The notes beneath the pieces are model-generated. The model did not search any database, was not told where the DNA came from, and was given only the letters and a program-made list of their open reading frames with translations. From contig CALJDB010000020.1 of the NCBI GenBank assembly GCA_938023775.1, forward strand, positions 1 through 19,236: a DNA stretch of 19,236 nt. Direction: 5' to 3'. A program made the translations under genes and the position numbers. Position 1 is the stretch's first letter; each line of letters begins with the position of its first letter. This document shows, one piece after another, positions 1-6,081 of this stretch. Origin of the DNA: an uncultured Clostridia bacterium. Its GTDB lineage: Bacteria; Bacillota; Clostridia; Oscillospirales; Oscillospiraceae.

Positions 1-1373
1 TTGCAGGAGACGCCGCGGTCGGGAATGCTGGGGGAATACTCCGGACCGCTGGAGGGGTCCAGCGGGTGGCAGCGGACGCCGGGGATGGGGATAATGTCCC
101 GGTCGCCCTGAAAGCGCGTGTTCATCGCCCAGAGCACGTCGTCCGTGTCGTGAATGTCGACGTCCTCGTCCACCAAAATGACATGCTTGAGCTCCGGGAA
201 CGCTGAGAACGCCAGCAGCGCCGCCTGACGCTGCCGCCCCTCGTCCGCGGGGCAGCTTTTTTTGAACTGGAGCACCGCCATATATTTTCCGCCGCCGCTC
301 CGGTGGGCGTAAATGCCGGTCAGCTTGCCGGGCATCGCCTGCTCGATGAGCCCGAAGATGGACGCCTCGGTCGGCAGCCCCGCCATATTGACGTGCTCCT
401 CGCTCGGACCGATGCAGGTCTGCATGATGGGATTCTCCCGGCTCGTCACCGCCTTGACGCGCAGGACCCACGCCTCGCTGCTCGCGCGACCGTTATAGCC
501 GGGGAACTCCGGCATGGCGAAGCCCGTGTCCGTGTGCTGGTCCTCCCGCACGCGCACGCCGGGCAGAATTTCGCCCTCGATGACGAATTCCGCGTTCGCG
601 ATTGCGCGGCAGTCCACGCTGACGCAGCGGACGAGCTCCACCGGAGCGCCGCGCAGCGCACCCGCGATGGCAAGCTCGTCGCAGCCGAGCGGCGTCGTCG
701 GCGGCTCGAAGCAGGAGAGAATATACGCCGCGGGGTCCAGCCCGATGGACACGGAGATCGGCAGCGGCTGCCCCAACTCGCTCGCGCGCTCCGCCATCGC
801 GCCGATGTGGCGCGAGCCGGGCTGGAGAAAGATCGAGAGCTCATCCGGTCCCTGCACGCAGAGACGGTGGATCGTCGCGTCGAAGCGTCCGGTGTCCGGG
901 TGTGCGGCGTAGCAGAGACCCATGGTGATGAACGGTCCCGCGTCCACCGGCGTGTTCGTCGAAATCGGCAGGATGCGGCGAAGGTCAAAGCCGGGGTCGC
1001 CCGCACGGTAAACGCGCTGCTGGCAGGGCGCAGGACCCTCCGCCAGCACCGGCGCGACGGGATGGTCCACGCACGCGCGGATGACGCGCGGCAGCTCATA
1101 CTGCCCGCAGCCGAAAAACGCCGCGCAGCGCGCCCGGCTTCCGAGCACGCCGATCGCCACCCGCGCGCCGGGGTGGTCGGCGATGTTCTCAAACAGCATC
1201 GCCGGTCCGTTCACGCGCGTCGGCCGCCTTACCGTTCCGCCCGCACCGACGCGGCGGTAGACACCGGCAAGCTCCGCCGTGAGGTCCACCGGGATCTGCG
1301 TTTTTACGAGCTCGCCCGGCATCGCCTCCAGCAGCGCCAGCGCGCTGCGCAGATCGTGCACTTGCTTTGTCAT
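1..1373 (-). CDS. UbiD-family prenyl-FMN-dependent decarboxylase, partial
   Basis: The visible 457 codons from ATG at 1373 read as a UbiD-family (de)carboxylase; the C-terminus lies beyond base 1. The family uses prenylated FMN made by UbiX to decarboxylate or carboxylate aromatic and unsaturated acids in the cytoplasm. Recognisable segments are an N-terminal alpha/beta domain, IHRLCVQGPDELS (168-180, with Arg170 at the position of the catalytic Arg), the SVSIGLDPAAYILSC stretch (207-221), and IEGEILPG (265-272). The canonical EGPFGE loop reads GFAMPEFPGY (284-293), so Glu289 would match the second catalytic Glu while the first is replaced by Gly284 (aligned by eye). An AGGAG site (complement of 1385-1389) precedes the start. 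It is divergent from a molybdoenzyme operon. No ubiX is visible in the window. Family assignment is firm; the substrate is unknown. Confidence 0.9.
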   Translation of the reverse strand, partial: MTKQVHDLRSALALLEAMPGELVKTQIPVDLTAELAGVYRRVGAGGTVRRPTRVNGPAMLFENIADHPGARVAIGVLGSRARCAAFFGCGQYELPRVIRACVDHPVAPVLAEGPAPCQQRVYRAGDPGFDLRRILPISTNTPVDAGPFITMGLCYAAHPDTGRFDATIHRLCVQGPDELSIFLQPGSRHIGAMAERASELGQPLPISVSIGLDPAAYILSCFEPPTTPLGCDELAIAGALRGAPVELVRCVSVDCRAIANAEFVIEGEILPGVRVREDQHTDTGFAMPEFPGYNGRASSEAWVLRVKAVTSRENPIMQTCIGPSEEHVNMAGLPTEASIFGLIEQAMPGKLTGIYAHRSGGGKYMAVLQFKKSCPADEGRQRQAALLAFSAFPELKHVILVDEDVDIHDTDDVLWAMNTRFQGDRDIIPIPGVRCHPLDPSSGPEYSPSIPDRGVSC

Positions 1374-1413
1374 GGGTTGGTTCGCTCCTTTCGGAAAAAG
1401 TTTTTCTGCGCCC

Positions 1414-1442
1414 AGTATATCAGAAAAAACCCTCTTTGAAAA
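1414..1442 (-). promoter_or_regulatory. Sigma-A type promoter of the UbiD-family gene
   Basis: On the minus strand TATACT (complement of 1414-1419) is preceded by TGA, giving an extended -10 element. TTTTCA (complement of 1437-1442) sits 17 bp upstream as a weak -35 matching 4 of 6 consensus bases. The -10 lies about 40 bp upstream of the ATG at 1373, leaving a short leader with the Shine-Dalgarno site. Predicted from sequence only. Confidence 0.6.
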
Positions 1443-1466
1443 GTGCTGTTTCTTTCCGTCAAGCCC

Positions 1467-1495
1467 TTGACACGGAGCGAGGAATGGAGTATGAT
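1467..1495 (+). promoter_or_regulatory. Strong sigma-A promoter of the molybdoenzyme operon
   Basis: TTGACA (1467-1472) and TATGAT (1490-1495) are separated by exactly 17 bp: a perfect -35 and a -10 differing at one base. Transcription should start near 1502. The ATG at 1484 therefore falls inside the promoter and cannot be the translation start, which supports ATG 1526. Confidence 0.75.
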
Positions 1496-1525
1496 AGCGG
1501 CAGCAGCTATGAGAGGTACTTGACT

Positions 1526-3652
1526 ATGAAAAACGCACAGCCCAAGCTCCCCGGCGTTGACGGCGTGGAGGTGCGCCATACGCTCTGCGATATCTGCACC
1601 CCCGGCGTCCACTGCGGGGTGGACGTCTATGTGAAAAACGGCGAGCTGCTGAAGCTCGAGGGCACGCCCGGCTTTCCGCCGAACCGCGGCGCGCTCTGCC
1701 CCAAGGGCGCGTCCGGGCGGCAATATGTTCTGCGTCCGGACCGCATCCAAACGCCGATGCGCCGCGTCGGCGCGCGCGGCAGCGGCGAGTTCGAGCCCAT
1801 CGGCTGGGACGAAGCGCTCGCGCTCGCCGCGGCGGGACTCAATGCCGCCAAAGCGCGCTCCGGCGCGGAGTCGACCGTGTTTCTAAGCGGCTACGGCAAG
1901 TGGTACCGCCCGTTTTTGCAGCGGCTGGCTTACGACTTCGGCAGCCCCAACTTTCTGACGGAATCGAGCTCCTGCTGGTGGTCGGCGATCTTGGCGTCGC
2001 GCTGCGTTTTCGGACACGCGACGATGCCGGACCTCCAGAACGCCGCCGCGCTTTTCATCTGGGGCAGCGACCCCTTCAACAAAAACATCCACCAGACGAC
2101 CGCGCTCTTTGCGCTGAAGGCGCGCGGCGGGAAAATCGTCGTCGTCGACCCGCGGCGCGGTCCGGCGAGCGAGCAGCTCGCGGACCTCTACCTCCGCCCC
2201 CGGCTGGGGACGGACGCCGCCCTCGCCGCGGCGATGGCGAACCATATCATCGAAAGCGGGCTCGCGGACTTTGATTTTATCGAGAAATATGTCCACGGCT
2301 TCGCGCCTTACCGCGAATATGTCTCGCGCTTTTCCCTCGCGGAGGGCGAGCGTATTACGGGCGTCCCGGCGGCGCTGATACGCGAGGCAGCGGAGCTTTT
2401 CGCCCGCACGAAGCCCGCCGCGATCATGACCGGCACGGGGCTCACCCACCGGAAAAACGGCTTCAACGCCTCCCGCGCGCTGATGAGTCTCGCCGCCGTC
2501 TGCGGTCAGTTCGACCGCCCCGGCACGCTCCGCCCGGCGCTCGGCGCGGCGACCTTCTGCAACACGCCCGGCGGCTTCACCTCCCGCGAGGCGGAATTTA
2601 CCGCGGACGTGCAGCCCAAAACGGCAAAGCCCGCTGTCGGGCTCCCCGACTACCCGCTCTTTGCCGAGATGATGCACGAGGGACAGGCGATCTCGCTCGC
2701 GGAGCAGATCGAGTCCGGCGCGCCTTACCCCATCCGCGCCGCGCTGCTCGCGGGCGTCAACCACAAGATGTATCCGAACTCCCCGCGCTTTCTGCGCGCG
2801 CTCCGTTCGCTCGACTTCATCGTCGCGACGGACCTGTTCTGGACGGAGAGCTGCCGCAGCGCAGACATCGTGCTGCCCGCCTGCTCCTCCTTCGAGCGCG
2901 CGGAGGTCAAATGCTACGCGAACAGATTTATGTATTACACCCAGCCCGTCATCCCGCCGCTTTACGAAAGCCGCCCGGACACCGAGATCTTCGCCGGGCT
3001 CGCCCGTGCGCTGGAGCTGGGCGACCCGCTGCTCTGCGCCGGCTATGACGCCTGCGTGCGCTGGATGCTGTTCGAGCCCTCCGGACTCGCCGACTGGGAG
3101 GCGTTCCGCCGCGCGGACCGCCCCGTTCCCGCGCCGAACGCGCGCGGCTATGAGTGGGGCACCGCCCTCGCACGCGGCGTCGCCACGCCGACGGGGAAGA
3201 TCGAGCTATTCAGCGAGACGATCGCCGCTTACCGCCGCCCGGAGCTCGACCCGCTGCCGGTCTATGCCGACAGCTTCGACGCTGCGGACGCCGCGGAATT
3301 TGACCTCACGCTCTGCGCCGGGGCGCGCAACCCCGGCATGCTCCACTCCCGGCTCCACGCCTGCCCGTGGCCGCGCTCGCTGCGCCCGGAGGCGAGCGTG
3401 GATATAAACCCCGCCGACGCCGCTACGCGCGGCATCGCGCAGGGCGACATGGTGGAGCTCGCCACGCCGCTGCGCGCCATCTCCGTCCGCGCAAACCTGA
3501 CGCTCTCCGCCGCGCCCGGCGAGGTCTATATGTACCACGGCTACGACGAGGCGGACGTCAACAGTCTCATCCCGGCGGACCACCGAGACCCCTACACGGG
3601 CTTCCCCGGCTATAAGCAGCTCCGCTGCCGCGTCACAAAAAAGGAGGGCTGA
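1526..3652 (+). CDS. Molybdopterin oxidoreductase, DMSO-reductase superfamily, catalytic subunit
   Basis: This 708-residue protein carries bis-MGD molybdenum or tungsten and an N-terminal [4Fe-4S] cluster (Cys21, Cys24, Cys30, Cys58; spacing x2-x5-x27). Later landmarks are AALFIWGSDPFNKN (173-186), KIVVVDPRRG (203-212) and a C-terminal dinucleotide-binding domain ending near DPYTGFPGYKQLRCRV. Cys150 in SSSCWWSAILA is the likely metal ligand: it lies 92 residues after the last cluster Cys, and the stretch resembles the NapA-type C-x-x-S-A pattern. There is no Tat signal, so the enzyme should be cytoplasmic. GAGAGG at 1511-1516 sets the start at 1526. The Fe-S subunit gene follows after 7 bp. 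The family also contains transhydroxylases, catechol dehydroxylases, acetylene hydratase and thiosulfate or polysulfide reductases; the substrate is not determinable here. Confidence 0.9.
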   Translation: MKNAQPKLPGVDGVEVRHTLCDICTPGVHCGVDVYVKNGELLKLEGTPGFPPNRGALCPKGASGRQYVLRPDRIQTPMRRVGARGSGEFEPIGWDEALALAAAGLNAAKARSGAESTVFLSGYGKWYRPFLQRLAYDFGSPNFLTESSSCWWSAILASRCVFGHATMPDLQNAAALFIWGSDPFNKNIHQTTALFALKARGGKIVVVDPRRGPASEQLADLYLRPRLGTDAALAAAMANHIIESGLADFDFIEKYVHGFAPYREYVSRFSLAEGERITGVPAALIREAAELFARTKPAAIMTGTGLTHRKNGFNASRALMSLAAVCGQFDRPGTLRPALGAATFCNTPGGFTSREAEFTADVQPKTAKPAVGLPDYPLFAEMMHEGQAISLAEQIESGAPYPIRAALLAGVNHKMYPNSPRFLRALRSLDFIVATDLFWTESCRSADIVLPACSSFERAEVKCYANRFMYYTQPVIPPLYESRPDTEIFAGLARALELGDPLLCAGYDACVRWMLFEPSGLADWEAFRRADRPVPAPNARGYEWGTALARGVATPTGKIELFSETIAAYRRPELDPLPVYADSFDAADAAEFDLTLCAGARNPGMLHSRLHACPWPRSLRPEASVDINPADAATRGIAQGDMVELATPLRAISVRANLTLSAAPGEVYMYHGYDEADVNSLIPADHRDPYTGFPGYKQLRCRVTKKEG

Positions 3653-3659
3653 CCGTCCG

Positions 3660-4094
3660 ATGCACTACCGCTTTCATTTCGACGAGCACCGCTGCGCCGC
3701 CTGCGGCGCATGCGTCGTCGCCTGTCTCGACGAGCACGACGCCGACCTCGCCGCCGGGGACCCGGCGTGGCGCGCCGTCCGCGTCATAGAGTGCGCTCCG
3801 CGCTTCCGCTACCGTTCGGAAAGCTGCCTCCACTGCGCCGACGCGCCCTGCATCGCCGCCTGTCCGCGCGATTGCCTGCGCAAAAACGAGCAGGGGCTCA
3901 CGGTCTGGGATAACGCCGCCTGCGTCGGCTGCCGCCGCTGTCTCGCCGTCTGCCCCGTCGCCGCCCCGCGCTTCGGTCCGGACCGGAAAATGCAGAAATG
4001 CGACGGCTGCGCCGCCCGCGTAGCCGCCGGACTCGCCCCAGCCTGCGTCCGCGTCTGCCCCACCGGCGCGCTCACCGGAGAGCGCGAGGAATAA
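3660..4094 (+). CDS. Four-cluster ferredoxin-type electron-transfer subunit (DmsB/PhsB-like)
   Basis: This 144-residue protein would carry electrons to or from the preceding molybdoenzyme through four [4Fe-4S] clusters. All sixteen expected cysteines are present in four groups: 12/15/18/22, 56/59/64/68, 88/91/94/98 and 114/117/129/133. Each ends in a C-P, A-C or similar ferredoxin signature such as CVGCRRCLAVCP. It is shorter than DmsB (about 205 residues) because the linkers are compact and there is no C-terminal extension. A near-perfect AAGGAGGG (3641-3648) overlaps the end of the upstream gene and sits 11 nt before the ATG. No NrfD- or DmsC-type membrane subunit follows, so the pair probably works in the cytoplasm with a soluble donor such as ferredoxin, NAD(P)H-linked flavoprotein or flavodoxin (inference). 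Confidence 0.9.
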   Translation: MHYRFHFDEHRCAACGACVVACLDEHDADLAAGDPAWRAVRVIECAPRFRYRSESCLHCADAPCIAACPRDCLRKNEQGLTVWDNAACVGCRRCLAVCPVAAPRFGPDRKMQKCDGCAARVAAGLAPACVRVCPTGALTGEREE

Positions 4095-4181
4095 AGAAGT
4101 CTCCCAAGGGGAAACGCCCGCACCCTCCCGAACCCGGCATTTTCGGAAGCTTGTCAACACCCCCAGGCGTTTGCACCAAGT

Positions 4182-4220
4182 AAAAAAGCGAAAAAGCCCG
4201 AAAACCCGGACCTTTTCGCT
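4182..4220 (-). terminator. Intrinsic terminator, minus strand (rnf operon side)
   Basis: Read on the minus strand, AGCGAAAA pairs with TTTTCGCT (4213-4220 with 4187-4194), with a small inner CCG/CGG pairing. The stem is followed by a run of T (complement of the A run at 4182-4187). The A-stem-T layout is that of a Rho-independent terminator. It lies about 190 bp beyond the stop codon of the last gene of the rnf operon, so it would end either that transcript or a separate small RNA. Confidence 0.6.
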
Positions 4221-4312
4221 GGGAAACGGCGAAGAAATGCCTTGCTTAAGTTCGCGCCCGCCCTAAAGGACTAGCGCCTTCGGCGCGTCGCAGGCGCGAA
4301 TAGAGTTGAATT

Positions 4313-4345
4313 ATTTTTCGGCGGGGCGTATACCTGCCGAAAAAT
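4313..4345. repeat. 13-bp inverted repeat, not terminator-like
   Basis: ATTTTTCGGC (4313-4322) pairs perfectly with GCCGAAAAAT (4336-4345). The stem extends inward by a G-T and two G-C pairs to a 7-nt loop (4326-4332). The T run is on the 5' arm and the A run on the 3' arm, so on neither strand is the stem followed by a T tract. It is more likely an RNA structure or a binding site than a terminator. Confidence 0.55.
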
Positions 4346-4383
4346 ACTCTTTCTATTGTGCCACCGTTTCACCCATTGTCAAT

Positions 4384-4412
4384 CCCCGCCGCTTTTTCCG
4401 GCGGGGATTTTT
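4384..4412 (+). terminator. Intrinsic terminator of the molybdoenzyme operon
   Basis: CCCCGCCG (4384-4391) pairs perfectly with CGGCGGGG (4399-4406) around a 7-nt loop, followed by ATTTTT (4407-4412). On the plus strand this is a strong Rho-independent terminator. On the minus strand the T run would precede the stem, so it is directional. It lies 290 bp past the Fe-S subunit gene and directly abuts the stop codon of the convergent gene. Confidence 0.75.
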
Positions 4413-4901
4413 CTATCGCTTCACGCGCGTCACGAGCAGAGCGGCGGCGGCGCCGACCGCGATTCCGGCTATCGTTCCGCCGATCAGCAGCGCGGGGAGG
4501 TACCAGAGCAGCCGCCGCGTTCCGAGCAGCAGCGCCGCGGTCGCTAACTGCGCCAGATTATGCGCCAGCGCGCCGGCGACGGAGACGCCCATGCAGCCGA
4601 AGCGTCCGCTGCGGCGCAGGAGCAGCATCACGGCAAGGCTCACCGCCGCGCCCGCGGCGGAATAAGCCAGCGACAGCGCGCTGCCGAACAGCAGCGCCGC
4701 GAGCGCCACGCGCAGCAGCGAGATCGCCGCCGCGTCGCGCCCGCCGAGGCGGTAGAGCGCGAAGACGACCGCGATATTCGGCAGCCCCAGCTTCAGCCCC
4801 GGCGCAATATGGGCGAGCGGCGGCAGCAGCGATTCCAGATAGCTCAGCACCAGCGCGAGCGCGACGAGCAGGGCGCGCAGCGCGATTTTTTTTGTCCGCA
4901 T
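4413..4901 (-). CDS. Gx transporter family membrane protein (Hpre_diP_synt_I)
   Basis: This 162-residue, strongly hydrophobic protein has about five membrane segments and belongs to the family named Gx transporter or heptaprenyl diphosphate synthase component I. The family resembles the substrate-binding S components of ECF transporters. Typical sequence is SYLESLLPP (20-28) and GLKLGLPNIAVVFALY (35-50). It is the last gene of the rnf operon, 13 bp after the NusG_II gene; this gene pair often travels with rnf in Clostridia (family knowledge). ATG 4901 is chosen over GTG 4907 because the GAGGGG run is well spaced only for the former. Its transported substrate or assembly role is not known to me, and the component I name should not be taken as evidence of isoprenoid synthesis. 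Confidence 0.8.
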   Translation of the reverse strand: MRTKKIALRALLVALALVLSYLESLLPPLAHIAPGLKLGLPNIAVVFALYRLGGRDAAAISLLRVALAALLFGSALSLAYSAAGAAVSLAVMLLLRRSGRFGCMGVSVAGALAHNLAQLATAALLLGTRRLLWYLPALLIGGTIAGIAVGAAAALLVTRVKR

Positions 4902-4914
4902 CCTCACGCCCCCC

Positions 4915-5277
4915 TCAGCCCGTCTCTGCGTCCGTGCCGCCCGCCGCGCCGCCCGCGACCTCGATCACGAGGCGATGGGGCAGGCAGACGATCGTCTCCC
5001 CGTCCGCGCGCACCCAGCCGGTGCGGACGCAGACACGGTCCGGGCAGTCGGCGTCCGAAACGCAGACCGCGCCGCCGCGCACCGTGACCGTGTTGCCGCA
5101 GGGGAGCGTGAGCTCCGCGTCGACGGTGAGCGGCAGGCGGCAATACTCCGCGCCGCCGATCGAGACGACCGCCTCGCCGCCGGTCCGCCGCGTCAGGCAC
5201 AGCACAAAAAGGAGCGCCGCCGCGAGCAGCAGCGCCCCTGAAATGAGCAGCAGATCGTTTCGCCGCGTGTGCTTCAC
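4915..5277 (-). CDS. NusG domain II-containing membrane-anchored protein
   Basis: This 120-residue protein has one N-terminal membrane segment (about 9-28) after a basic start. An extracytoplasmic beta domain of the NusG_II type follows. Six cysteines lie after the membrane segment (46, 60, 72, 78, 83, 98), including CVSDADCPDRVCVRTGW (72-88) and CLPHRLVIEV (98-107), the usual signature of this family. The GTG start at 5277 overlaps the rnfB stop in GTGA. There is no Shine-Dalgarno site in front of it, so translation probably depends on ribosomes finishing rnfB. The family is frequent beside rnf and apbE genes but has no defined function; a role in redox-cofactor assembly or as an outer-face partner of Rnf is speculation. 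Confidence 0.8.
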   Translation of the reverse strand: MKHTRRNDLLLISGALLLAAALLFVLCLTRRTGGEAVVSIGGAEYCRLPLTVDAELTLPCGNTVTVRGGAVCVSDADCPDRVCVRTGWVRADGETIVCLPHRLVIEVAGGAAGGTDAETG

Positions 5278-6065
5278 GAGGCGGTGGAGTCGGCAATCGC
5301 CTTGCAGGGGCAGGCGGCGATGCAGGTGCCGCAGCCGACGCAGACACCGTAATCGATGACGGGGAGGTTCCGCTCCATGCGGATCGCCCCGGCGGGGCAT
5401 TTTTTGCTGCAAAGCGAGCAGCCGATGCAGCCGGAGGCGCAGATCTTCTTCACCGCGGGTCCCCTGTCATGGCTGGAGCAGGCGACGAGCGGGCGCGCCG
5501 CGGCGGGCAGCACCTCGATGATGTGCTGCGGGCAGGTCTTCGTGCAGAGACCGCAGCCGGTGCAGCGCGCGGGGTCGACGCGGGCGACGCCGCCGGCGAC
5601 GGCGATCGCGCCCTCCGGACAGACGGCGGCGCAGTCGCCGTAACCGAGGCAGCCGTAAGCGCAGGCACGGTCGCCGGAGAAGAGCAGCTTCGCCGCGGCG
5701 CAGCTGTGCTCGCCCTGAAGCTCGCTCTTGCGCTCGCAAGTTCCGCGGCAGTGGACGAAGGCGTTTTTGCGCTCCACGTCCTCAAAGCCGACGCCGAGCG
5801 TGTCCGCGAGCGCCTTGGCGACCTCCGCGCCGCCGGCGATGCACTTGTTGGTCTTGGTCTCCTCCCCGCTTGCGAGGGCGGCAGCGTAGCCGTCGCAGCC
5901 GGCATAGCCGCAGGCGCCGCAGTTCGCGCCGGGCAGGCACTCCCGGACGGCGGGGAATTTTTCGTCCACGGGGACGGACATATACTTCGACGCCACAGCG
6001 AGCAGCACGGCGCAGACCGCGCCGATGGCGGCAAGGAGCAAAACGGCGGTCAGAACAGGACTCAT
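5274..6065 (-). CDS. rnfB: Rnf complex subunit B, multi-cluster ferredoxin protein
   Basis: RnfB passes electrons from reduced ferredoxin into the membrane part of the Rnf complex. The 263 residues contain one N-terminal membrane anchor (about 5-26). Next comes the RnfB Fe-S domain with Cys49/52/57/75 in CLPGANCGACGYAGC. A cysteine-rich middle (106, 110, 122, 135, 139, 145, 149) leads into ferredoxin motifs at 168/171/174/178, 213/216/219/223 and 242/245/248/252. The cysteine count allows about six [4Fe-4S] clusters, as in clostridial RnfB, more than the proteobacterial form. GGGAGGAGG precedes the ATG, and the gene begins 16 bp after rnfA. It ends overlapping the NusG_II gene. Confidence 0.97.
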   Translation of the reverse strand: MSPVLTAVLLLAAIGAVCAVLLAVASKYMSVPVDEKFPAVRECLPGANCGACGYAGCDGYAAALASGEETKTNKCIAGGAEVAKALADTLGVGFEDVERKNAFVHCRGTCERKSELQGEHSCAAAKLLFSGDRACAYGCLGYGDCAAVCPEGAIAVAGGVARVDPARCTGCGLCTKTCPQHIIEVLPAAARPLVACSSHDRGPAVKKICASGCIGCSLCSKKCPAGAIRMERNLPVIDYGVCVGCGTCIAACPCKAIADSTAS

Positions 6066-6081
6066 AGCGTTTCCTCCTCCC

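Larger units (their letters stand above)
4095..4412. other. Structured gene-free region between convergent operons
   Basis: These 318 bp separate the stop codons of two convergent operons and hold no convincing ORF. Four stem-loops are visible: a minus-strand terminator (4187-4220), a nested hairpin with outer arms TTCGCGCC (4251-4258) and GGCGCGAA (4293-4300) around inner arms 4274-4278/4282-4286, a 13-bp inverted repeat (4313-4325/4333-4345), and a plus-strand terminator (4384-4406). The first part (4095-4180) shows nothing I can name. The region could be an intergenic repeat, overlapping 3' UTRs, or the locus of a small RNA. Confidence 0.6.

Noticed and set aside
303..1439. A 378-codon plus-strand open frame opposite the UbiD-family gene
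   Set aside because: Its translation is Arg/His-rich without any family signature, while the minus strand encodes a clear UbiD protein through the whole stretch.
1484..1525. Upstream in-frame ATG at 1484 as start of the molybdoenzyme
   Set aside because: It lies within the predicted -35/-10 promoter and has no properly spaced ribosome-binding site; ATG 1526 has GAGAGG 9 nt upstream.
1883..2764. A 293-codon minus-strand open frame within the molybdoenzyme gene
   Set aside because: Antisense shadow of a well-conserved coding sequence; no domain or start signals.
3660..4094. The ferredoxin subunit as a stand-alone or hydrogenase-type ferredoxin
   Set aside because: The 16-cysteine, four-cluster layout and 7-bp spacing from the molybdoenzyme gene fit a dedicated subunit of that enzyme better.
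4306..4334. A plus-strand promoter TTGAAT-17-TATACC in the intergenic region
   Set aside because: Only 4 of 6 matches in each box, it overlaps the inverted repeat, and no gene or ORF follows on that strand.
4313..4345. The strong 13-bp inverted repeat as a bidirectional terminator
   Set aside because: Its T run is on the 5' arm and its A run on the 3' arm, so on neither strand is the stem followed by the T tract needed for intrinsic termination.
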